Assembly (NCBI GenBank): GCA_036556965.1
Contig: DATBIO010000220.1
Coordinates: 1 to 12,256 of the forward strand
DNA: 12,256 nt
Reading direction: 5' to 3'
DNA from: DATBIO01 sp036556965
GTDB lineage: Bacteria; Acidobacteriota; Vicinamibacteria; Fen-336
A program made the position numbers and the translations under genes. The notes beneath the pieces were generated by a model. The model was not told the DNA's origin. It searched no databases and worked only from the letters and a program-made list of their open reading frames with translations. Positions 6,751-12,256 of this stretch are shown piece after piece (positions within the stretch are counted from its first letter, which is position 1; each line of letters opens with the position of its first letter).

Positions 6751-8115
6751 GTGCCGTTGCTGAGCGCGGCGCGGCGAGGTCTGGCCGCAGGCGCGGTGGC
6801 GGCCGTCCTGCTGCTGGCGGCCGCGTGCCCCTCCGTGCGCCGTCCGCGCCTCATCCTGCTCGTGACGGTGGACACGCTCCGCGCGGACCGCGTGGGCGCC
6901 TACGGCAGTGCCCTGGGCATCACGCCCACCATCGACCGCCTGGCCGCGGGGGGCCTGGTCTTCACCGAGGCCTTCGCCCCCATGTCCGTCACCCGGCCCT
7001 CCATCGCCGCCCTGATGACGAGCCGCTACCCGGTCGAGCTCGGCGTGGTGTCGAACGCCCAGCCGCTGGCAAGCGGCCGGGCCACCCTGGCCGAGCGCCT
7101 GGCCGCGCACGGCTGGGCGACGGGGGCCGTGGTCTCGAACTGGGTGCTGCGCCGGAAGAGCGGGCTCGCGCGCGGCTTCCAGGTCTTCGACGACGCGTTC
7201 ACCCGGAGGGAGCTCAACCGGAGCCGTTACCTGGAGCGCACCGCCCCCGAGACCACCGCCGCCGCCCTGCGTGCCGTGGACGCGATGCGCGAGGCGCCGC
7301 GTCTCCTCCTCTGGGTCCACTACCAGGATCCCCACGGGCCCTACACCCCTCCGCGCGCGACCCGCGCGCGCTTCCTGGAAGCCGAGCGGGCGCTGCCCCA
7401 GGGGCGGCGACGGCTGGAGCCGGGCCTCATCCCCGCCTACCAGCGCCTCGGGGACGGCACCGAGGTCGCGTTCTACCGCGCCGGCTACGACGGCGAGGTG
7501 GCGCACGTGGACGAGGAGCTGGGCCGCCTGCTGGCCGGGCTGGCGGAGCGCGAGCGGCTCGACGACGCCGTGGTCATCATCGCCGCGGACCACGGCGAGA
7601 GCCTCGGCGAGCACGAGTACTGGTTCGCGCACGGCGAGCTCATCACCGAGCCCCTGGTGCGGGTGCCCCTCATCGTGAGTGGCCGCGGTCTGGAGGCGCG
7701 CCGGCGCGGCGACACGGCCTCGCTGCTCGACGTGCTGCCGACGGTGCTGGGCCTGGCCTCCGTCCCCGTGCCCCCTGGGGTGCGGGGGCGTGACCTCCTG
7801 GCCCCGGACGCTGCCGCGCGGCCGAGCACCGTGTACCTCGAGGCGCGGGGCGCGGGCCCGGGGGTCAGGCGCGGCCTGGTGCGCGCGCCCTTCGCCTACG
7901 TCGCGCTCGGGGCCGGCGGCGTGCCGCGCGAGCGCCTCTTCCGCCTCGGCGCCGAGCAGGACGACGTCGCGGCGCTCGAGACGAGGACGCTGGGCTGGAT
8001 GCAGCAGGAGCTCCGCACGGTGCAAGCGGCCCTGTCCGTCCCCACCGTGACCGTCTCCATTTCCGACGCCGAGCGGGAGGAGCTGCGCGCCATGGGCTAT
8101 CTCGGCGGGACCTGA
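6751..8115 (+). CDS. Sulfatase-fold (alkaline phosphatase superfamily) lipoprotein with Thr at the nucleophile position
   Basis: The protein has 454 residues. The N-terminal signal (hydrophobic 11-25, AAAC with Cys26) suggests a lipoprotein. Sulfatase-fold elements follow: TVDTLRAD with metal ligand Asp41, an active-site helix TRPSIAALMTSRYP starting at Thr81, HYQDPHGPY near 190, AADHGESLGEH with Asp280/His281, and FAHG with His294. The C-terminus ends in the ALGYL-like RAMGYLGG of this subgroup. True sulfatases have Cys or Ser converted to formylglycine in C/S-x-P-S-R; here that residue is Thr81 and the motif Arg is Ile85, so no formylglycine can form. A D/T/D/H ligand set resembles phosphoethanolamine transferases, whose nucleophile is Thr, but their multi-pass membrane domain is absent. 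A phospho-transferase, phosphodiesterase or phosphatase acting on surface lipid or glycan is inferred; the substrate is unknown. The start is GTG, since no upstream in-frame start was found. The glycosyltransferase gene follows after 10 nt. Confidence 0.85.
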   Translation: MPLLSAARRGLAAGAVAAVLLLAAACPSVRRPRLILLVTVDTLRADRVGAYGSALGITPTIDRLAAGGLVFTEAFAPMSVTRPSIAALMTSRYPVELGVVSNAQPLASGRATLAERLAAHGWATGAVVSNWVLRRKSGLARGFQVFDDAFTRRELNRSRYLERTAPETTAAALRAVDAMREAPRLLLWVHYQDPHGPYTPPRATRARFLEAERALPQGRRRLEPGLIPAYQRLGDGTEVAFYRAGYDGEVAHVDEELGRLLAGLAERERLDDAVVIIAADHGESLGEHEYWFAHGELITEPLVRVPLIVSGRGLEARRRGDTASLLDVLPTVLGLASVPVPPGVRGRDLLAPDAAARPSTVYLEARGAGPGVRRGLVRAPFAYVALGAGGVPRERLFRLGAEQDDVAALETRTLGWMQQELRTVQAALSVPTVTVSISDAEREELRAMGYLGGT

Positions 8116-8125
8116 TCGCCCGACG

Positions 8126-9727
8126 ATGGAATCGGCCGGCACGGACCACGACACGACCTCGACATCCCGTGACCGTCACGGCGGGCCTTCCGCGGGTGAA
8201 CGCGCCCGGGGCGTGACGCGCGCGGCCCGGCCCGTCCCCGTCCTCGCCCTGACCCTCGCCGCGCTGGCCGTGGCCGTGGCGGCGCGGGCGGTCCTGCTGG
8301 GCGCCAAGCCTTTCTGGCGCGACGAGGCCTGGATCGCCTGGCTCATCGAGCTGCCCCCGGCCACGCGCGGGCACGTCCTCCACGTGACGCCCGCCGGCTT
8401 CCTGGCCCTGACGCGCGCGCTGGCGCTGCTGCTCCCCGGCGTGGCCCCTGAGGTCGCCTACCGGCTGCTGCCCCTGGCCGCCGGGCTCGCCACGGTGGCG
8501 CTGCTTCCCGCGCTGGCGCGGCGCGCCGGCGCCTCGGACCGGGCGGCCCTCGCCTGCCTCTGGCTGGCGGCAGGGCTTCCCGCGCTCGTGTACTACTCGC
8601 GGGAGCTGAAGTCGTACGCCCTCGACGCCCTCTGGGCGGTGGCGGTCCCGCTGCTCGTGTGGGACCTGGCGGAGCCGCGTCCGCGCGCCGGCGCGGTCCT
8701 GCGCGCGCTCGCGCTGGCCGGCCTCGTCTGCGCCGCCCCCTGGCTGGCCTACGGCGCCCTGTTCCCGACGGGAGCGGCGCTGGGCTGGCTGGCCTGGCGC
8801 CTGGCGCGTCACGGGTCCGCGCGGCGGCGCCTGGCCGCGCTCGCCATCGCCGTCCTCTTCGCCTCCGCCCTGGCGGCGGCCTTCGTCGTGTACCTGAGGG
8901 CGCAGATCGGGCACCCCATGCTTCCCGACATGTGGCGGGACGTGCTGGGCGCGCCCGGGGGACCCACCGCCCTCCCCCGCATGTTGTGGACGGTTCACGC
9001 CGTGTCCGTGCCCTACCTCCTGCCCGGGGTGTGGCTGGCCGGGGTGGCCCTCGCCGCCCTGGGGACCGCGTCGCTGCCGCGGCCGTCGCTGCTCCTTAGC
9101 GGCCTGGTCCTCTCCGCCGCCGGCGCCGGCCTGGCCGCGGCCGCCAACCTCTACCTCGTCTCGCACGGGCGGTTCCTGCTCTTCCTGGCGCCGCCGTGGC
9201 TGGTACTGGCCGCGGCGGGTCTGGTGCGCGGCGGCGAGCGCGCGCTCGGCCGCGTCCACCCCGTGCTGGGGCGGTGGTGCGGCGTGGCGGTGGCCGTGCT
9301 GGCCGGGCTGTGGTGGGCGGGCGATGCCGTGGCGCGCCGGCGGCCGGCGGAGCCGCGGCGGCCCGAGCCGTTCGTCTACGACGTCATCCAGGACGTGAGG
9401 CCGCTCGTCGACTGGCTCAGGGTGGCCGGGGTGCCGCCGGCGAAGGTGCTGGTGAGCCGCCACGCCCGCGAGCCCGTGCGCTACTACGGCCGTGACCGCC
9501 TGCGCGGAGCGCTGATGCTCGGCCACCGTGACCACGCCTACGGCCCGGTGGTTGATGCCTGGCTGTCGCGCGTCCCCGACGAGGCGTGGCTGCTGCTGGT
9601 CGACGAGGAGGTGCCCGGCTACCGGGAGGTGCTGGAGCGCAGGGGGTTCGCGATCGAGCCGGCGGTGGCGAGCCGGGGCGGCGTCGTCCTCTGCGTCAGG
9701 CCGGCTTCTCTCCCACGCACACGATGA
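8126..9727 (+). CDS. GT-C fold membrane glycosyltransferase, GT39/ArnT-like
   Basis: This is a 533-residue multi-pass inner-membrane protein with about 10 predicted segments from residue 37 to about 400, followed by a soluble C-terminal part (about 410-533). The first outer loop has FWRDEAW with Asp66-Glu67, matching the acidic catalytic motif of GT39/PMT/ArnT enzymes. Further on is YYSRELKSYALDALW, like the conserved YSxExRxYAL block of bacterial GT39 members. Such enzymes move a sugar from a polyprenyl-phosphate donor to lipid or protein on the outer face; donor and acceptor here are unknown. The gene starts 10 nt after the sulfatase-like stop, so the two are probably co-transcribed. The first ~35 residues are hydrophilic and poorly supported, and a GTG at 8213 (residue 30) is an alternative start; neither has a clear ribosome-binding site. 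The 3' end overlaps the convergent methyltransferase gene by 32 nt. Confidence 0.82.
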   Translation: MESAGTDHDTTSTSRDRHGGPSAGERARGVTRAARPVPVLALTLAALAVAVAARAVLLGAKPFWRDEAWIAWLIELPPATRGHVLHVTPAGFLALTRALALLLPGVAPEVAYRLLPLAAGLATVALLPALARRAGASDRAALACLWLAAGLPALVYYSRELKSYALDALWAVAVPLLVWDLAEPRPRAGAVLRALALAGLVCAAPWLAYGALFPTGAALGWLAWRLARHGSARRRLAALAIAVLFASALAAAFVVYLRAQIGHPMLPDMWRDVLGAPGGPTALPRMLWTVHAVSVPYLLPGVWLAGVALAALGTASLPRPSLLLSGLVLSAAGAGLAAAANLYLVSHGRFLLFLAPPWLVLAAAGLVRGGERALGRVHPVLGRWCGVAVAVLAGLWWAGDAVARRRPAEPRRPEPFVYDVIQDVRPLVDWLRVAGVPPAKVLVSRHAREPVRYYGRDRLRGALMLGHRDHAYGPVVDAWLSRVPDEAWLLLVDEEVPGYREVLERRGFAIEPAVASRGGVVLCVRPASLPRTR

Positions 9728-10484
9728 GGTAGCCGTGCCGGCGCAGCGCCGGCACGCGCGCGTCCAGCCAGGCGAACGGTCTCACCAGGGCACCCGCGGC
9801 CCTTGAGAGCGCGGGGCGGGACTGCAGCAGGAAGAGCTCCGCCATGCGCAGCCACCCCGGCAGGAACAGGATCCCCGTCTCGTCGCGGACCACGAAGCCG
9901 GCGTCCTCCATCACCCGACGCAGCCCGCCGCGGGTGAAGGACCGCTCGTAGCCGTAGCCGTAGAGCCCGAGGCGGTAGAGGACGGCCACCAGTGCCGGAC
10001 GCAGGAACGGGTCGAGACGGTTGGGAACGCCCACCACCGCACGGCCGCCCGGCTTCAGCACGCGGTGCATCTCCGCCACGGCGGTCTCCGGGTCCGCGAA
10101 GTGCTCGATCGTCCCCATCGAGTAGATGGCGTCGAAGGTCGCTTCCCGGAAGGGCATCCGCCGGCAGTCGGCGACGGTGCCGCGCAGGGCCGACGTGGTG
10201 AAGGAGGCGGCGGCCTGGCGCACGGTGGGGAAGGCGATGTCCACGCCGTGCGGCCGCGCCCCCTGCGAAGCCGCCCACTGGAGGATGCGCGTGTTCTTGC
10301 ACTCGTCCCAGAGGTCGGTCTTCAACAACCGGCAGCCGTCCAGCGACACGGCCCCCTGGAGCAGCCGCTTCTCGTTCTCGAAGTAGTAGCGGGTGGACCG
10401 CGCGCCCGCCAGGTCGGGGAAGGTGTCGCCGGTGTCGTCCCAGAACTGGCGGTAGGACGCGCTCTCCGCCGCCGGCCCCGTCAC
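9696..10484 (-). CDS. Class I SAM-dependent methyltransferase (Methyltransf_11-like), atypical motif I
   Basis: The predicted cytoplasmic methyltransferase has 262 residues. The core follows the Rossmann-type order: GVDIA (Asp82, likely SAM ribose-binding acidic residue), VADCRRMPF with Asp106, FDAIYSMGTIEHF at 117-129 (motif IV, His128), EMHRVLKPGGRAV at 138-150, and VPNRLDP. The usual glycine-rich motif I (LDxGCGxG) is missing; the corresponding stretch is LLKTDLWDECKN near 53-64. The C-terminal third has hydrophobic and basic patches (GWLRMAELFLL, PFAWLDARVPALRR) that could touch a membrane or lipid substrate. The frame is open far upstream, but homology starts at SYRQFWDDTGD. The GTG at 10482-10484 overlaps the exosortase-like stop (GTGA), so I chose it. 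The tight coupling suggests joint expression with the membrane protein. The target is unknown; a lipid-linked or glycan substrate is inferred only. Confidence 0.82.
   Translation of the reverse strand: MTGPAAESASYRQFWDDTGDTFPDLAGARSTRYYFENEKRLLQGAVSLDGCRLLKTDLWDECKNTRILQWAASQGARPHGVDIAFPTVRQAAASFTTSALRGTVADCRRMPFREATFDAIYSMGTIEHFADPETAVAEMHRVLKPGGRAVVGVPNRLDPFLRPALVAVLYRLGLYGYGYERSFTRGGLRRVMEDAGFVVRDETGILFLPGWLRMAELFLLQSRPALSRAAGALVRPFAWLDARVPALRRHGYLIVCVGEKPA
9734..9756 (+). terminator. Perfect 11-nt inverted repeat just after the glycosyltransferase stop
   Basis: CGTGCCGGCGC (9734-9744) and GCGCCGGCACG (9746-9756) are exact reverse complements around one A. As RNA they would form a 10-bp GC-rich stem with a 3-nt loop, starting 7 nt after the glycosyltransferase stop. 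No T run follows, so this would be a tail-less or factor-assisted terminator or an mRNA 3'-end stabiliser. The repeat also encodes part of the opposite methyltransferase gene (ARVPALRRHG). A stem of this length is not rare at this GC content, so position is the main argument. Confidence 0.4.
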
Positions 10485-11881
10485 GCGGAGGCGGCCGCGG
10501 CGAGCGCCGGGGGCGGCGGCACGCCGGCCGCGCGCGGGCGCAGGAGCCAGGCGAGGGCGAGCGGGCCCGCCACCGCCCAGGCCCGCAGCGGGGTGGGCGG
10601 CACGCCGGCGGCACCGCCGGTCATGCCGAGGGCGACCAGGACCAGCACGTGCGAGGCGTGCAGGGCCAGCAGGCCGGCCGCGGCGGCGCGGAGGCGGCGC
10701 GCCCCGAAAGCGGCCAGCCAGAGGGCGACGAAGAGCCCGAGCTGATAGGCGGGCATCAGCAGCAGGGCGCCCTGCTGGTCGCCCGGCCACGTCAGCGAGA
10801 CGAGCGTCCACGGCGCCCAGGCGCGGAGCAGGACGCCCTCCACCCGCAGCAGCCCGGCGTACGCGGCACCGGTCACGGCCGCGAACCCCGCTCCCACGCC
10901 GATCGCCGCCGCCGCGAGGGCGACGGCGCGGCCGCGCCAGTGGCGCCCGTGCCGCCACCACACGGCCGCCGCCACCAGCAGCGCCCCGAGGAGCACCTGG
11001 TAGAAGGCGTGCACGGGGAACATGGGCGAGCGCGCCAGGAAGGGGGGCAGGGCCAGGGTGAACAGGCGGGCCACGGTCAGCGCGCCGAACAGCGGGGCGA
11101 AGGCCAGCAGCCCCGCCACGCGCGCACCCCACGCCGAGGGCAGGGCGAGCACCGCGGCCAGGTAGAGGGGCATCAGCGGCGTGGTGATGCACTCGGGCGT
11201 GACCACGAAGGCGCCGTTGCCGGTCACGATCACCGTCCCGTTGGCGCGGGCGGAGGCGCCGAGGACGGAGAGGAGGGCGGCGGCCACGCCCGCCACGCGC
11301 GCCCCGGCCGCGCGCATCCCCGCGCTGGCGTTCAGCGCGGGCGACACGGCCACGAACACCGTCACCAGCGCCGCGGCCAGGAGCGCGAAGCGCCGCGCCG
11401 CCGGCATGCGCGCGTGCGTGTCCCCGGACGCGCCACCGCGCCACATCCAGGTCGCGACGTAACCGAGGGTGGCCAGCACGAGCAGGCCCGGCCACACCGT
11501 CTCGTGCAGGGGAACGAACCAGCGCGTGCCGGAAGCGCGCGCGAGGGTGGCGATGCGCAGGGTGTTCAGGACGAGGATCAGGGCCAGGCCGCCGAGCGCG
11601 CCCAGGACTCGCCGCCGCCACGGCGCGGGGAAGGCCAGGGTGGCGGCCAGGCACAGGGCGATCACGTCCGCGCCGCTGCACTCCAGCGTCACCAGGACGG
11701 GGAGGGGAGCCGCCGTGCCCGCCGCCACGCGGCCCTGGAGCTGGGTCAGGGGAAGGAGCACGTGCTGCTGGACGGCGGGGGCGCGGAGCAGCGCGAACAG
11801 CCCGACCGTCCAGCCGATGGCGGCCAGGCCGAAACGGAGCGCCGCGCGGTCAGGAACGAGACGACGGGCGGGGGCGGTCAT
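10481..11881 (-). CDS. Tandem exosortase-like membrane protein (two Cys/Arg/His cores)
   Basis: This 466-residue protein is almost entirely membrane-spanning (about 12 or more hydrophobic segments). Two consecutive regions each carry the exosortase/archaeosortase pattern. Core 1 has ECSG with Cys68, NTLRI with Arg109 and LHETVW with His126. Core 2 has ECITT with Cys231, VARLF with Arg272 and VHAFYQ with His291. Cys-to-Arg is 41 residues in both, and P, W, R-V, G and L sit at +17, +20, +23/+24, +26 and +28 from each Cys. This argues for two homologous domains. Exosortases are membrane transpeptidases that cut C-terminal sorting signals and attach the protein to an unknown surface partner. Residues 311-466 are further membrane segments without Cys and could be a decayed third copy. 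Upstream, 101 nt away, is a gene ending in such a signal; downstream is the GTGA-coupled methyltransferase. No clear ribosome-binding site precedes the ATG. The exosortase relationship is well supported; activity of both sites is not known. Confidence 0.8.
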   Translation of the reverse strand: MTAPARRLVPDRAALRFGLAAIGWTVGLFALLRAPAVQQHVLLPLTQLQGRVAAGTAAPLPVLVTLECSGADVIALCLAATLAFPAPWRRRVLGALGGLALILVLNTLRIATLARASGTRWFVPLHETVWPGLLVLATLGYVATWMWRGGASGDTHARMPAARRFALLAAALVTVFVAVSPALNASAGMRAAGARVAGVAAALLSVLGASARANGTVIVTGNGAFVVTPECITTPLMPLYLAAVLALPSAWGARVAGLLAFAPLFGALTVARLFTLALPPFLARSPMFPVHAFYQVLLGALLVAAAVWWRHGRHWRGRAVALAAAAIGVGAGFAAVTGAAYAGLLRVEGVLLRAWAPWTLVSLTWPGDQQGALLLMPAYQLGLFVALWLAAFGARRLRAAAAGLLALHASHVLVLVALGMTGGAAGVPPTPLRAWAVAGPLALAWLLRPRAAGVPPPPALAAAASA

Positions 11882-11930
11882 CGCGGGAGGCGTAGCGTAT
11901 CGCGGACGAGCGTGCGCGCGGTGGGTCTGC

Positions 11931-11984
11931 GAGGCTTGGGGCCGACCTCATCGGCGCCGGGGCGCCACCTGGGTCGGAGGCCTC
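11931..11984 (-). repeat. Nested inverted repeats between sorting-signal gene and exosortase-like gene
   Basis: Three nested pairs are visible: GAGGC (11931-11935) with GCCTC (11980-11984), CCGACC (11942-11947) with GGTCGG (11972-11977), and GGCGC (11953-11957) with GCGCC (11962-11966) around a CGGG loop. On the transcript of the left-pointing genes the structure starts at the stop codon of the sorting-signal gene and lies in the leader of the exosortase-like gene. No T run follows. It could reduce read-through from the substrate gene to the sortase gene, but this is inference and GC-rich DNA forms such stems easily. Confidence 0.35.
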
Positions 11985-12256
11985 ACGCGCTGCGCGCGGG
12001 TCGCCTGGCCCGGAGCACGAAGACGCCGGTTGCGGCCAGCAGCGCGGCGAGTGCGGCGAGTCCGGAGGGCGGTAGCGCGGGCGCGGCGGCGAAGGCCTGG
12101 ACCGTGTTGGTGAACCCGACCTGGTAGGTGGGTCCGTTGCCGGTGAGGGCGAAGACCGGGTTGCCGGCGACGCCGGTGTTGTTGGAATCGGCCTGATACC
12201 CGGCGCAGCAGCCCGCCGACACGCGGATGGTCTGCTGGGTCGCGCTGGCGTAGGTG
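11983..12256 (-). CDS. Extracellular protein with C-terminal sorting signal, N-terminal part outside window
   Basis: Only the last 90 residues are present; the frame is open to the window edge, and the GTG at 12222 is an internal Val, not a start. The visible mature part is polar and rich in Thr, Asn, Gly and Ala (RVSAGCCAGYQADSNNTG, then NPVFALTGNGPTYQVGF), typical of secreted beta-rich proteins, with a Cys16-Cys17 pair (visible numbering). The C-terminus is tripartite like PEP-CTERM and IPTL-CTERM tails: PALPPSG at 59-65, a hydrophobic helix at about 66-81, and the basic end RARRPAR. It stops 101 nt upstream of the tandem exosortase-like gene on the same strand, so it is a likely substrate and may share its transcript. 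Function of the missing main domain cannot be told. Confidence 0.75.
   Translation of the reverse strand, partial: TYASATQQTIRVSAGCCAGYQADSNNTGVAGNPVFALTGNGPTYQVGFTNTVQAFAAAPALPPSGLAALAALLAATGVFVLRARRPARSA
11986..12081 (-). other. PEP-CTERM/IPTL-type C-terminal sorting signal
   Basis: This encodes the last 32 residues of the truncated protein: the PALPPSG signature, a 16-residue Ala/Leu-rich transmembrane stretch (LAALAALLAATGVFVL) and a terminal Arg cluster. The order of motif, helix and basic tail defines exosortase sorting signals. The signature differs from VPEP and IPTLSEWG, though a Pro-x-Leu with a nearby Gly before the helix is closest to the IPTL type. I cannot assign a named subtype. 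Confidence 0.7.

Noticed and set aside
6715..9535. Long - strand frames (479 and 556 codons) opposite the sulfatase-like and glycosyltransferase genes
   Set aside because: They are Arg/Gly/His/Gln-rich shadows with no motifs, opposite well-supported genes.
10485..11681. Possible 5' extension of the methyltransferase frame by about 400 codons
   Set aside because: It is a shadow of the exosortase-like gene. Methyltransferase-like sequence begins only after the GTG at 10484.
10649..12127. 492-codon + strand frame opposite the exosortase-like gene
   Set aside because: It is a highly charged Gly/Arg/Gln/His shadow, whereas the - strand frame has membrane segments and two catalytic motif sets.
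12220..12222. GTG as the start of a 79-codon gene at 11983-12222
   Set aside because: The frame stays open to the window edge with secreted-protein-like sequence, so this GTG is an internal Val of a longer gene.
1..12256. tRNA, rRNA, CRISPR, insertion sequence or prophage features
   Set aside because: No tRNA-like TTCGA arm with matching stems, no spaced direct repeats, no transposase or integrase motif and no terminal inverted repeats with target duplication were seen.

Overview
This is a very GC-rich, gene-dense bacterial chromosome segment. Third codon positions are almost all G or C, genes overlap by 4 nt at several junctions, and there is no AT-rich island, tRNA, rRNA, CRISPR array or transposase. 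The gene content (trehalose/glycogen enzymes, predicted lipoproteins, an exosortase-type protein and a protein with a C-terminal sorting signal) suggests a Gram-negative-type bacterium from a high-GC soil or sediment lineage, such as Acidobacteriota, Rokubacteria (Methylomirabilota) or a Myxococcota relative. The phylum cannot be fixed from this sequence alone.

Left to right: (1) The 3' part of treZ and a coupled glycogen-debranching enzyme gene (+ strand, ATGA overlap) form a storage-glucan/trehalose module. (2) On the - strand, an MFS transporter gene is coupled (ATGA overlap) to a calcineurin-like phosphoesterase lipoprotein gene. The phosphoesterase gene runs tail-to-tail into the debranching enzyme gene with a long 172-nt antisense overlap. 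(3) A short divergent intergenic region leads to a small secreted eight-cysteine protein of unknown function. (4) A + strand pair encodes a sulfatase-fold lipoprotein that carries Thr instead of the formylglycine Cys/Ser, and a multi-pass GT-C/ArnT-like glycosyltransferase. (5) Convergent to that pair, a - strand series encodes a truncated extracellular protein with a PEP-CTERM/IPTL-type C-terminal sorting signal, then a membrane protein with two exosortase cores in tandem, then a GTGA-coupled SAM methyltransferase with an atypical motif I.

The right-hand 6 kb is the most interesting part. The 466-residue protein at 10481-11881 has two complete Cys/Arg/His exosortase-type catalytic sets. C68/R109/H126 and C231/R272/H291 have the same 41-residue Cys-to-Arg spacing, and the conserved P, W, R-V and G positions between them are also identically spaced. 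Its neighbour is a candidate substrate. Together with the glycosyltransferase, the Thr-type alkaline-phosphatase-superfamily enzyme and the methyltransferase, this looks like a surface-protein processing and glycan-decoration locus. That joint function is inferred from proximity and predicted location only.

The largest stretches without a gene are each about 100 nt (6051-6149, 6654-6750, 11882-11982), so no gap exceeds 300 nt.
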